DNA of 64,000 nucleotides from contig CM067317.1 of assembly GCA_034231615.1 (NCBI GenBank), positions 15,078,710-15,142,709 on the forward strand, written 5' to 3'. Positions 34,301 through 49,300 of the stretch are shown piece by piece. The DNA comes from Meghimatium bilineatum (taxonomy: Eukaryota > Mollusca > Gastropoda > Stylommatophora > Philomycidae). The number at the start of each line of letters is the position of its first letter. The stretch's first letter is position 1. A program made the position numbers and the translations under genes. The notes beneath the pieces were generated by a model. The model was not told the origin of the DNA. It did not search any database and worked only from the letters and a program-made list of their open reading frames with translations.

Positions 34301-37300
34301 TTTTAAATTTCCTTATGACATCATAACTTGTTTACATATATTTTGAATGTGACATTTTGAGCAAATGAAAGACACATTATCCTAAATCGCATATTTAACA
34401 ACTACCATAAATTCTGATGAAAAAAATCAAGTAGCCTGACAATATAATGTGTTAATTACTTACCAACACAACATATATTTCAGTTTAAACATTTAAAAAA
34501 AATAATCACGATATTAATGATAGCAGCAGGCAGAGTGTGAGAAGTTGCAAGAAAAATAGATTGAGCATAGTGAAAAAATATTATTCCACATTGTTGAAAA
34601 TTGATTCGTCCTTGACCTATCAAACTCATTTGCATTAAATATTACAATGTTGGCATCTGTCCTAGTTATGTGTGCTACTGGAAAAACCCATAGGTTCTGG
34701 AAAGACCCTCTGCGACATTTTATTCAGTGTGCACTACCAAACGTGCTTTGTTAACCCATTAGCTGTGCTGAGTAAAAAAGCATATATCGTATCTACAGTG
34801 CTGGGAAATTTCAAAGGCTGTTAAATATTTTTCCTCTAACCAATTTGCACACTACATTCTCACGTTAAAGAATTGAAATGTATGCCTATTATTATTGAAG
34901 GCATATACACTAGGCCTATACTCTAACATAAATTTTTAAATAATGTTTCTTTATATTATGTAGGAGACACGAAAACCTTAATATAATTCTTTTCGCAAAA
35001 TAAACATTACGTAAAACAAATAGACCTAATCATAATAACCCGTCTTATTTCAGACGCAAAGTTTTTCTTACCAGTAATATGCTTCTCAGCATATGTATTT
35101 GTTACATCACAAATATCTTGTATAGGCCTAATAGTATCATGTAATACACATTCAAAGATTCTGAAAACATTTGCATGATCAATGTTTTTAATCTTAAACT
35201 ATTATTGACAAAAGACAAAAATGTTTACCTTACCCCGTATCTAATTCTATATCCTCAGAATCATGAATAGTAATACTATCACAAATCAAATTAACACTTT
35301 CTAAATCACTTTCTTCATTAGATAAACTAATGCTATAACTATCAAAACATTCTTTCAAAAGCGCATAAATCTCTTATTCATTGAGTTTTCGCTTCGACAT
35401 ATTTGTAGGTCTAGATATTGTGGTTAGAGAAAAAAATTACTGCTCTGTCCACTGACAGAATTTGAAATGAAACATACACGCATGTCCAATTTCAGAGCCT
35501 CGATTTGGAATTGACCTGTAGATAGCTTGCACTAGCCAATCAGATTATTTTATAACATTGAGGGGCTTTCTGGGAGAAAATATACACATACTTAAATACG
35601 CGCACCAATAGGCGATTACCGCAACTCGGCGGACACTTTTCTTCATATCCTATTGGATGCTTGCGCAGTTAACGGGTTAATATAAGATTTCTTTTTTTCC
35701 CCCTGAGATTTTAGGCTCAGATAAATCAGATATCTAAATATTATAGATGTGAAACTACAACTAAAGAAAACTGATGACAATTTATATAGTCCTATTTTTC
35801 TAATCACTACAGCTAAAGAAAACTGATGATAATTTATATAGACCTAGTTTTCTAATCACTACAGCTAAAGAAAACTGATGACAATTTATATAGGCCTAGT
35901 TCTCTAATCACTACAGCTAAAGTAAACTGATGACAATTTATAAAGGCCTAGTTCTCTAATCACTACAGCTAAAGAAAACTGATGACAATTTATATAGGCC
36001 TAGTTCTCTAATCACTACAGCTAAAGAAAACTGATGACAATTTATGACAACCAATGGAAAAATATTGAAACTTACTTCTTTATACATTAGTCCAATTCTG
36101 AATGCAGAGTCCCCATCTTTTGATCCAGTAGAAGCTACAGACATATAATCTGATTGAATAGCCGAGTCTGCAGTTATAGGCCTAGGCCTTGAATTATCAC
36201 CTCTACTCAAAATGTTACTATCATTGTCTTTTGCTTCATTTTTGCACTTCTGTTTATCAGGATGATAACTAGAATCTGCCACAGACTGAAGAGTTGATTG
36301 GTTAGTTTTAACTGACCTAGACCTAGATACAGATCTGTGCACATCTTGGTTGGTTATCTCTTGGGGCTGAGCTGGAACTGAAATAACAGATGCTGAAATA
36401 TGTTCACTTTCCACCGCTGGTCTTGCTAAATCCGACGCAGAACTATTGCTGCTATCTACATCAATAACTGGACAGAAAGATGCATCTACCTCTCCATGTT
36501 CAATGTAAAGCTGATCATCTTTAATCAATGAATCTTGCACTGAGAAGGTGGAATCAATCTCTTTTAACTTCAGAAATTGAAGAAATAGAAGCATAATGTG
36601 ATCATTAGTCGTGTATAAATTATTGGTGAGGGGGGGGGGGGAAACAGGTATTAGACATATGCCTACTTCAGGAAATATTAAACTGTGGAAAATATAATAC
36701 TAGAAATATAATGCAATACAAAAATTATGCAATAAAAACATTATGTGATAAAAAAATTAATGTAGTAAAATCAATAAGAGTGACGCTCTAGAATAAAAAC
36801 AGAACAAATCTTTAAAAACGATGATTGAAAAAACATATGCTTTTAAGCTCTCTTCTAATAGTCATATGTTTCATGTGACGTATTCTTTCCAGAATGAACC
36901 TTCTGAATATGAACCTTCTGAAATCCCAGCGGTTTCTGGCAAGTTATCAACCTCCTCTAGTGACATATGCTTGCATTCCTGAATATCTCTTGTCCAGAGA
37001 CGCCTTGGTTGACTTTTGCCTCTACTGTCTTCTATCGCCCCCTCGAACACAAAACTATTTCCATGCCACTGTGTCTCTTCATGGTATTTAAAAGCCAGCC
37101 TTCTGGAACATTAATTTGTTTAGCATGGCTTGGTTGAAATTACAGGTGCATTTGAGACGAAAACGGCAGTGTCAGGGTTGCATTCTCTCACACTTGCTTT
37201 TCAATATATACATAGATAGAATAATAAAAGAGGCAAAAAATGCAGAGGGCAACATTACTGATTCAGAACAAGATAACACAGAGCAACTAAACAATGAACT

Positions 37301-40300
37301 AAATTAACTGATTTTCGCAGACTAAGCAGATCCTAATAAACAAAAACAAAGAACTACTTCAAAATCATGTTAACTCACTATCTGCAGCATGTAGAAAATA
37401 CAACATGCAGATCAATACACAAAAGATGGAATCATGAAAATATGTATAACACAGAGCCCACTACTAAACATACAGATATAAAACATATTAGTAAATCAAG
37501 TATCAGAGTTAAATTTTTACAGAAAATGAAAACCTTGATAGAGAGATAGAGATGAGATGTCAAAACGTAAATGCAGTAACTATCACCACTACTCCTTCAT
37601 CCCAAGATTGATATGGAAGTTAAAAGACAAATGATTTATAGTATATTCCTGCCAACACTGTGTTACCAGTACCAAACCTGGTCTCTCTCATCTTCACATT
37701 ACTTGTAATCCAATACCTTTACAAAGTAGTATACAATAGGGGCCTACCTATATTAAATATATACAAGGAACAATTACCTCAAGAGTTTGCATTTGTGTTG
37801 AAGGTTCATCTTTAGATTTCAATGTAATCAGATTTTTGGACATCTTTCTTGCAGAAGTTGACATCATTGACTTTTTGACTGCAACTTCTCGACCTCCAGA
37901 CTTTTTCTATCAGAATTTCAGAAATGTAATTTAAAATTAACTATAATACTTTAGATAAAGTTGTAAAAACTTAACCTAGTCATTTAATTGTGAAGACTTG
38001 AACCTAGTTATTTAAACTTGTTCCTAGTGAAACCTGGACAATAACTCTGTGGACAATAACTCTTAAGTCTCAGGTAGTTGAAAAAGGTTCAAAGATCAAC
38101 ATGAATTTACAATTAAATTAATTTGCAGAATGACTGACACTGTTTATCTGAAACAGGAAACAACGTATACTTGCAGAAAGATTGTAACTGTTTATGTTTC
38201 ACAAGAAAACAACTCATACCAAAAAAGGTGAAAATTGATAAATCATTCTCATAGTGATGAAGATGAAGATATATACCCATGAAGATATCAGGAAAGAAGT
38301 AAAAACTATCTTAAGTCAAGTCTACATCAAGAGGCAGCAAACCAGATGGTTTGGTCACGCCATGAGAAAGGAACCTGCGCGACCAGCCATTCATGCATAC
38401 ATCAGCAGAAGAACAGGCTACAAAGAATGAGGAAGACCAAGAACTAGATGAGCAGAGACAATCAAAGAAACAGCAGGTAACACATTAAATAGACACAAAC
38501 TTACCATGGATAATACAACTCAAATGACCAAAGACAGAAAACTCTGAATCCCCCCCCCCCCCCCATAACGCTTAACGGCGCAAGTGGAAAAGACAATAGA
38601 TAGATAGATTCTATTAGCTCATATGCAGTGATTATGTCATGGAAAAACATTTCACAAGGCATATAACACATGATAATAATTGAAAAGGACAGCTTATGTT
38701 AATTATTATGTTAATAATGAAATTCGGTTATTATGTATAGGCCTATATTCTGTCATTCCTGACCAATTCATTATAACCGGATTCCACTACTATTCACAGA
38801 AATGTAGAAAGATTTGTCTATAGACAACATTTTGCAAGAAATTCCTTTTTCTAAAACATCCTTTTCAAACTTCCACTCAATCTCTTTTAAAGTAAACCAA
38901 TGGTCTAATAGATTAATAAAACTGCCTAGATTGATTATTGATTAAATTAATAGATGCCAGGATAAATAATAAGGTAATAATGATAAAACTAAGTAAAAGT
39001 TAAAATACTATACAAAAACAATCAAGCATCTAGAATGGAAAGTTAACAAAGGAAATATAGTTCTGTAACAATTGGTGATAATGGGAAGGGTCATGGTCAT
39101 GAAAACTGAAGTCTACATCCCAGAGGTACTTCAGCATTTCAAATGCCAGCAATTCTGCCACTAGGGTAGCATGCAGTAATATTAACAGATGCAAATACTG
39201 TGCAGGACCCAACACAATACATCAGTATCCTGTTGTAAAAGAAGATATAAACTATAAAACAGCCAACACAAATAGGAAATGTGCTATCTGCTCTGGTATT
39301 CATAGTGCAAAATAGTTAGGCTGCCAAACCTACCAAAAAATTAAAAACCAGGCCAGAAATAAAATAAGTAAAAGTAAAGTTTTCCCTTTTCCACATCATT
39401 GAGGCATATTTGGGAATACAGTGTTAGGTCTGTATTTCTCACTGACCAACAGCATTCCTGGGAATGATGTGGTCATGTGGTCAGCACTAAGCCTGTCACC
39501 TTTCCTTTCTCAGAAGATCTGGTACCCATTTTTTAGGCTGGGTCGGCCTAAAAAATCACCTAGTTGGTGATTTAAAAATATTTCATGTTGAACAGGGGAT
39601 CAATTGAACTTTAGATCACTGGAACAGGAAGCCAGTTCACTAACAACTGAGCTACTGCAGCCCCTATCATCCTCCTCAGTTGAGTAACCAAGATGACACC
39701 CAAATGCATTAGGTTTGCTGCCTCAAAGACATGGGTTGTGGTAAAGGGGGTTTACAGATGCATGTTTAGTACCCAAAGGAAGTCAATCCAGTGCAGAAGT
39801 ATCCCAGGATCATCACATCCTGCCAGGAGTGCAGAGCATGTGTCTAAGCCAAATAGTTAATCATTCTTTCATCAGATCTTTTGACCAATATGCTGTGATG
39901 GCATATCTAGCATTCCCTGCCACTTAGGAATCCGTCACAAAAGAACAAAGAAGCAACGTTCACTGGCATGCACCCATAGGGATCATTTGATGATCCTCCA
40001 ACTTTCTTTAGACACATCCTACAACATGCATGGAAAGAAGACAGTGGGCCTATTCTTTACATGCTGAGAAAGAAGTCCTGGTCCCAGTTGCTACATGTGT
40101 GCCACACTTTGAAGAAATTAAAAAAAATTAAGACTAGAAACCAGAATAATATTTAACCACAGATATAAGATAGATGCATAATAGAGAAAACAGTGGTGAG
40201 GGTTAAAGGTGAAACATATGCATGGGCAAGATTGAAAACAAAATGTCAGTGCAAGGGAAACCAACAACGAGAAAGACAATAATGATATGGATGTGGGAGG

Positions 40301-43300
40301 GTGGAGGCATGGGACAAAAATCAGAAAAATGGTGTTAGTATACGATTATCAAAATTTTCAAACTTTTTTGATAATTATATATTTCTGCTGTAGTTAGTTG
40401 GTTAGTTTATAAAGCATATATGAAGAGAGGAGAAGCAGAAAGAAGAGCCAGGGGTAGACCTAGAGTGCGCTGGATTGACAACATCGAAGAGACATTACAC
40501 GAATACCAAATAACATTACCTGAAGCTGTCAAAGAAGCGAGAACAAGAACACTGTATCTCTTTCGACACCCATAAAGGATAAAAGAGGAAGGAAAGAAGA
40601 AGAAGAATTTAGTTGGTTGACAGATCATACTACATATCGAACAATCTGCTTTGTAACAGTTGGAGAATATAATATATTGGAAAAAAAAAGACTCAAATGG
40701 TTCTGCCACTTAATGAGAATTAACCCTTATTTGTCAGTTGAAAGAGCATACTATGTGAAAATGGAAATAGCAAGATATGGAGGAAGACCAAGAAGAAGGT
40801 GGATTGAAGGGGTTACCAACATTCTGAGACGTCACAATATTGCTGTACATCAAGTGACAAAATGTGCCCCAGACAAAAAAAACAGATTGTCATTCAATCC
40901 TGCGAGGCCTTACAGCAAAAATAGAGAAAAGACAATAGATAGAAGACAATAGATAGTACAATATACTCGTAGTAATGTCAACTGATCCAAGAATTGAATC
41001 ATTTAATTCTATAAATATTTGTACACCTCTAGATGAAATAATATTTATAGCTCCATAAAGTTTATGTATACACTTTAGTAAGTTTCACATCAATTCTGTC
41101 CAATGCCAATGTGTATAAACATGTCTCCCTGCAACTACATATTTCTGGTTTTTATTCACTTGGTAATTTCTACAAAAAAAGCAGAGAAGCTTTTTTTTAA
41201 AATTTCTGCAAAGTCCGGCTCTGTGACGAAGTAGTACAGAGCATGTCTGTGACTGCCAAGGTACTGAGTTTGATTCCCGCCACAAGCAATTGTGCATCCA
41301 GAAAGTAATGGCAAACTACTGAATGTATTTATATCGCCTAGATAATCACAACAGCCAACAAATGCTGGGTTGATAGCTACATCCTGAAAAGGATATTCTC
41401 TTTGTATCTCCCACCTCTCTCCCATATCTTTAGGTAGTCACTAAAAATTCAAGATTAACTTTTATAATAAAAATAAGTCTTACTTGAGTGTCTGAGTGTT
41501 TGTGTATACTATACTTTGTCTCTTTACTTCAAACTCGTTGAGGACCCTGCACTTTTTGTCCTATGAATAAACCACCTAAATTAAACCATTTTGCATTGTA
41601 GGTCCAACTCTGTTGAATATTCCTTTAGGCATGGTCAACTCACCCAAAATTGTGGGAGCTAAGAACATCCATAGAAAATACTACATTCTGCAAAGAATAT
41701 GTCACTAATGAATGATAATAATATACAATAATAAATGCAAATCAAACTGAAGCAACTAATCTTTCTTACATCAGAACTGGATTCTGCGAGTTTTTTTTCC
41801 TGCACTGGCTCTGGTCTTTGTTTTGGTGCTACTAATTTTGGTGCTGATTTTTTTGTTTCCTTTAATAAAGTTTCAGCATCGATTTTAATATCAGCAAAGC
41901 CAAATTTTTGTTTCTGTTTGAAAAGTTCATTTGTCACTATCACTGCTGCTGGTGGTTTTTCTTTATCTGTAAAAGAAAACTTGTATAGACTAAAAAATGA
42001 TTAAATATTGTCTAATGCATAAAACTTGAGATGCAGACCCTACAATTAATTTATTTTAAATTCTTTAATAAATGTCAAAAAGGCTTTAGAAATAAATTTA
42101 AAAGTTGGATAAAAATAAGGCAAACAAAGGATAGATACAAAAATTATGCGGTGTAAAAAATGTGTAAAGCACACCTAGATATCTTCTTCTACTGCATTTA
42201 TTCTCAAACTCCTGCAGATTGGCAGGATGTAGTCCAAAGAATGGAATGAATTATGTCATGGTTTACAGCATTGCTGCGATATCTGCGCCTTTCAGCCTGA
42301 CACATCCAGCTACAGTATGACACCTGGATAAGAATAGTAAAACTGACTGCTTTGAGATCAATAACACATTGCCTACTAAACTGAAATACAGGTTGTGGAA
42401 TAATTACTGTGTCATTTTCTCATATGATGATCACAAAAGAAGAAACTGAAGCATAGTTTTCTTAATTTATAACAGATTTTAGCCAAATTTGCGACATTGC
42501 GAAGATACATGAAAGTAATATTCTGGTTTGTTAGCAGAATGATCTGTTTTGACAGATATTTATATTTTATAAAAAAATATAAGATGATACCTATTACAAA
42601 ATATGGCAAAAACAAAGATTTCACAATGTCACCTTACATATAAAATAAGAATATCTACTGAATGATATGTAAGTTGACATTGTGAACTGTTTTTTTTGCC
42701 ATATTTTTTGGTAGGCCGATATATCATCTTATATTTTTCACTCAAATGTTTACGATGTAAGTAATCTATGGAACCAAAATTACACTATTTCAAACAAAAC
42801 TATCATAGTCTTAAGCTTGTAAAAAAATACATACTTTATAATGTCCATTGTATAAATGTTATTTATACTAAGTGGATAACTTTATTATCTATGAGTTCAA
42901 GATTGTAGCAAAAACAGTGTAACAAATTTGCAGGATGTATTAATTGTGATATTTTAAGTGTAATAAATGTATAAAAATACAAATTTATCCAATCGGCGGC
43001 AAATTAATAAACTCCTCATTGATAATGATCATAAAGTATTCATAATGTGAGGCACATCAAGATTCTTATCAACCTCTTATTATGATTACATACAGGTCCA
43101 ACGCTTTCTACAAAATTCTCAACTTCTACTTGAAAAACTACATCACTCTGTCACAATTAGTACCACAAATGTTCTTCTCATTGTCAGAAACATTGGGTCT
43201 ATCTAACAAGGAACATCACTGTCACTCTCCATGTTATATTAGGTAGCAAATTATCTACATCATGTATATTTCCATCACAACTACGGCTGTCATCATCAGT

Positions 43301-46300
43301 GTACATATGAACAATATCCTCCAATGAAAAAAAATTGTACCAAATCTCTGCAACTTCTGAAATATTTGTCTAACATCAGACGAACATAATTTTTCCATGA
43401 TGTAAATATGCAGAGAAAGCTTGAACAGTGATCTACGCAATGATCATGGCCAGGTATTAACCCAGCACAAACTAAAAATGTAATATCAACCGCAACAAAA
43501 CAAGTTTTAAAAAAACGCCCGGCTGTGACTGTAGTTGTCTACTATTAGAAGCGACACGCAGAAACTGTAAGGGGGGAAATGGTTAATGTATGGCTCAGGA
43601 ACATGGACAATAAACAAACAATTAGAAGACAGAATTGATGCTTTTGAAATAAACCTTACTTGAGAGAAAAGTCGAAGGGAGGAGAGCAAGAGGTAGGCAG
43701 AGATACAAGTGGGAGAGTAAAATCACAAGATAGACAGGATACAGTCTAGCAGAGTGCACCATCAAAACAAGAGACAGGGGAAGTTGGAGGTCTGTTGCAG
43801 CCAACCTTCATTGCAGAGATGGTATTTGATGACAGTACACCTGATATATAGCATATATGATACTGATATCAATTGATGTTGTTGCATATTTGCAGTTGTC
43901 TCATGATTCTGAGGTCACAATCATCATTGTTTATGATACTGTATATATTATTGTTATCAAAATTGATGCCTACATTGTTTTCAATAATTTCTCATTTCTT
44001 CAATGACTACTTTAATAAAGTCTAGTTTGTTTAACATGTATTCAGGCAGCAGATGATTTTTTTCTTGAGAACATCACTGGTTGTCAAGGTAAACAAATTT
44101 ATTTAACTTGAAAATAAATGCATGCACCATTATCACTACTATTGTTAAGCTGCTATCCATTGTCTTACCATCATATGTGATGGAGTTTCACCTGTGTGTT
44201 GTTAGGGCCCAAAAACGGAACACAGAATAACAAAAATGTATATCTTCCATGCATGTCATAAGATGCGACTAAGGAGATTTTGGGGTGGAGTTGTTTGTCC
44301 CATCCCATATAGGGTCAAAGTAATCCAGAAGCCATGCTGAAGTTGGATGTGTCAGGCTGAAAGGCGAAGATATCACTGATAAATTGTAAAGCTTGACACA
44401 AAGCAATCCGATTTCCAAACTACATTCTGCTAATCTGCAGGAGTTTTAGAACAAATGTAGAAGATATGGTCGCCACTGCCAGCAGTTTTGTGTGTGGGGT
44501 ATGTTATATTTAACATTCTTAAAGACATGCCAGGGTCAATGATATGATCATAAAAAAAAGCAAGAAGGAAATAAATTACATATTAACTTTAAATATTACT
44601 AGGAAGTATAGCTAAAGAAAAAGCATAATATTAAACTTTCTTAGAGTGAAGGGAGTCAAGCAGTGAGAAATTGTTTACCATGGCAACCAATGATAATATC
44701 ACGAAATGCTCATGCACATAGGTTTGCCTTATCTTACCCGAGATTTAAAGGAAAACATCATTAATCACTACAATAATGCAGATAAACCATGATCTTGAAC
44801 TACCATAAATTAACCTACCATCAATAATAATATGTCTTTCAGTCTCATGAACAACATTAAGATCTGTCATTGCTTGCATCTTCACATCAATTTCTTCCGC
44901 TGTGCTATCCAATTCCTGAAATTGAAACTGCTGTATTTTCAATATCCAAATAATAACATCTGACTTAAACAAGGGAAAGAAAACTGTATATATAAAATAA
45001 ACTGCCACAAATGATATAATGTATAATTAAATTGAATCTGTCCTAAATGTTGTTGCTAATTAGATCTAATAAACTGGTTGATGCTTGTTAGGAACTAGCA
45101 ACATGGCATGGGAAACATTCACATAAGTGATCAGTAGGCCAGCTCATAGCATGGGAAACATTCACATAAGTGATCAGTAGGCCTGCTCATGGCATGGGAA
45201 ACATTCACATAAGTGATCAGTAGACCAGCTCATGGCATGGGAAACATTCACATAAGTGATCAGTAGGCCAGCTCATAGCATGGGAAACATTCACATAAGT
45301 GATCAGTAGGCCTGCTCATGGCATGGGAAACATTCACATAAGTGATCAGTAGGCCTGCTCATGACATGGGAAACATTCACATAAGTGATCAGTAGGCCAG
45401 CTCATGGAATGGGAAACATTCACTTAAGTGATCAGTAGGCCTGCTCATGACATGGGAAACATTCACATAAGTGATCAGTAGGCCTGCTCATGGCATGGGA
45501 AACATTCACATAAGTGATCAGTAGGCCTGCTCATGACATGGGAAACATTCACATAAGTGATCAGTAGGCCTGCTCATGGCATGGGAAACATTCACATAAG
45601 TGATCAGTAGGCCTGCTCATGGCATGGGAAACATTCACTTAAGTGATCAGTAGGCCTGCTCATGGCATGGGAAACATTCACATAAGTGATCAGTAGGCCT
45701 GCTCATGACATGGGAAACATTCACATAAGTGATCAGTAGGCCAGCTCATGGAATGGGAAACATTCACTTAAGTGATCAGTAGGCCTGCTCATGACATGGG
45801 AAACATTCACATAAGTGATCAGTAGGCCTGCTCATGACATGGGAAACATTCACATAAGTGATCAGTAGGCCAGCTCATAGCATGGGAAACATTCACATAA
45901 GTGATCAGTAGGCCAGCTCATGGCATGGGAAACATTAACATAAGTGATCAGTAGGCCTGCTCATGGCATGGGAAACATTCACATAAGTGATCAGTAGGCC
46001 TGCTTATGACATGGGAAACATTCACATAAGTGATCAGTAGGCCAGCTCATAGCATGGGAAACATTCACATAAGTGATCAGTAGGCCTGCTCATGACATGG
46101 GAAACATTCACATAAGTGATCAGTAGGCCAGCTCATAGCATGGGAAACATTCACATAAGTGATCAGTAGGCCAGCTCATAGCATGGGAAACATTCACATA
46201 AGTGATCAGTAGGCCTGCTCATGACATGGGAAACATTCACATAAGTGATCAGTAGGCCAGCTCATGACATGGGAAACATTCGCAAAAGTGAGCAGCAGGC

Positions 46301-49300
46301 TAGCTCTCACACTCTACAGAAGAATGCTGAGAATACTATGGACCGCCAGAACAACTAATGTGGAGGTGTTGAAAGAGTCAAATGTGAGATGGAGCTTAAT
46401 CAATATTATAAGAATAAAGACAATCTTCGTTTTTTGGCAACAAGGAGGTTTGGAGAACATAGTTACAACAGGCAAGATTAAGAGAAACAGAGACAGAGGG
46501 CAACGCTGTGATAAAATATTAGACAGTTTAACAACCTGGCATGGCAGGGAAACAACAACGATTCTGATACATAATACTGGAGACAGAGAACTCTGAAGAG
46601 CCATGATCGCCTATACTAGCCGACATGGCACCTGATGATGATGATGAAAAAAATAAGCTTACAGCTATGTGATCAGTAGGCCAGCTCATGACATGTGAAC
46701 AATTGAGACAGCATTGAAAGTCTAGCAGTGTTGATAGGTCAGATGTAAAAGGTCAACTATGGTACTCATATCCATGCAGGTGTTAAGATTAAGGTGAAAA
46801 AAGTATGATGTACTGGGAGATTATTGCATCAATACCCGATCAATATCAATTTTTGACACTAATTATCAATTGTTAGAGCTCTCATAGTGACCACGGGGAG
46901 TCAAATGACCTAAGTAAGCGACATAGAAATATTTGTCCGTCTACGTACAGTTTCCAAGGAGTCAATAGGGAAAACCAAAAACGTTAAGAGCTACGGAATT
47001 CTTCCTTTATTTATATAAGATATTTCATAAAGCATAACAATAATACTATATTCTGACAGGCAAAGCTTAGAACAGGGTAATGGAGTTATGTTAATCACTA
47101 AAGACACACACAAATCGACCAAAAGATTTATTAAATACTTAATTGCATAAAATAAATATATGGATGAGAAACTAGAAAACTACCTTGAGCTCATCCTCTG
47201 ATTCAGATTGACCCTTAGGCGTAGTGGGTGTAGAAGACTCAGGGGTCGATTCTGGTGAGCTCCCACACCGTGGAAAACTGAATTTGACATCAAGTCTTTT
47301 CATACATTTATCATTAAAAGCACTTTTGCTCTTTACTGTCCCACTATCATCACCTCTAATGTGTCCCTTTTTCCTTTGATGCCATTGATGAAGCAAGGGA
47401 ACTGCAGAAAGAGAAGCAATAACAACATCATGTAGATTACTATAGTATGCTTCAAGAATCCTGTCCACAGAAACAAATAGTAAATCAAATTGTAAATAAC
47501 AAATTATTGGGCCAATTTTGATAAAAATTTACATTTGAAAATGGTGTTTCTTAAACATTAAACGTACATTTTGCTTTGTGATAAATTTCAGTAGGAAAAG
47601 AGATCTTTTATATATTTTATACAGAAATACAATTTTCTTAAATTCATCTTTTTTAAAAGTAGGCTTACATCTTTAAGTGGGAGAGTAACATCACAAGATG
47701 GACAGGTTACAGTCTAGCAGAGTGCACCACCAAGACAAGAGACAGAGGATGTTGTCGGCTGCCTGCTCAGGACACTAATTATATGAAGAGAATGACCATG
47801 TGACCATTTGTTCATCACTGCGTGTTTATTACATCAGTGGTGACATCTTCACACTTCTTGCATACTGAAATAGTGATGCAGCACTGGCAGATTGTATTTG
47901 ATTACGCCTCATACATAACAATAGAACAGGAAAATTGTTATGGGGATTAAATATTATTAAACAAGTATAAAGACCAATCAAATTTTTGCAAAATATTCCC
48001 AGGTAAAAATGGAAACAAAGGTAATGAATTTTTCCTAATCACTTGAAGTGCATATGAAAACAAACAAAAATTGATGTTTCTATCAAAAGGTCTTTATCAT
48101 GAACTAACCCATGACAAATGTAGGATGGCACTGTCAATGATCACATCATGATTTTAAATTTTAAATCTTCATCTTTATTCCTGGACACAAGTGTGGAGGG
48201 AAATGAGTGAGATAACAAGTTAGCTGTTTCTGCCTCTACAACAGGTTGTCAAGAAGAAGAAGAAACCCAGAGGCAAACCAAAAGTATGATGGATACAGGA
48301 TATTGTTATTGAAAACCTTTTGAATATGATACTGAGATACTGATGAAGGCAGAACAGCTTGCAGAGAATCCGAAGACTTATAGAGTGATGGTAAGGACAA
48401 TTATGTAACATACAAAAAGAATAAATATTTTTACAATTACATTTTAACTCATTGTCACTTTAGGGGTTTTACATCAGAAATCAAAAGGTGATAAAAATGA
48501 GTGATTTGGCATAACACAAAATTTTAAAAATTTAAAACAAACCTCGGTTAATTTTTTTGGTCTCATTTTTTTGTTCATATAACATTTGGGCAGCATCGTG
48601 TTTCTCTGTATTAAAGGAAACAGGAATGATTGACATATTTATTAACATATTAAATGTCATTAATGTTTAGAAAAATCAATCTTAAACCACATCTGTTAAC
48701 ATTAAATGTGAGAGATCACTAGGAAAACTTTCTTCAATCTAGGATCCAAGATTAGGTGACAAGATTAATAGAACTGCCAGTCAGTCAGTTCCTCTTTTGC
48801 CAAGCTTGGCACATAGGGCGGATGCCATAATTCTCTATGCCTGTTGGTCAGTTGCCAAGGATTGCAGGTTTTGTGATTTATGCCTGTTGATTTTAATTCA
48901 TTCATAAATGTTCTTCTGAGAGTTGTTTTTGGCCCAGTATTCTTTTTCCGTCTGGTGTCCACATGAAGACTTGTGAAATTCTGTCTTCCTTCATTCTAAG
49001 TATGTGGCCGATGTATGAACAGAACTGTGGCCTGAACTATTTTTATGATAGTTAAAAGCTCACATAAACCAAAATTAACGAACATCAATGGTTGAGAGGT
49101 GTGTACTTCACTATAAAAGGTATTTTTTATTTAACAATAACAATCACTTGAATCTCGACATCCAGAGGCCATGATGAATGGATTACCAGAATAGCAACCT
49201 TCACTATTATTTTATGGTTAAAAGCTCTGACACAATCAAATTCGACTAATGTCTGCAGTTGAAATGAGCGTACTCACAGTAATAGGTACTATTTATTTAA

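Noticed and set aside
45098-46310. CRISPR array
   Set aside because: Units are directly adjacent with no unique spacers, and the DNA is eukaryotic. The same applies to the other arrays.
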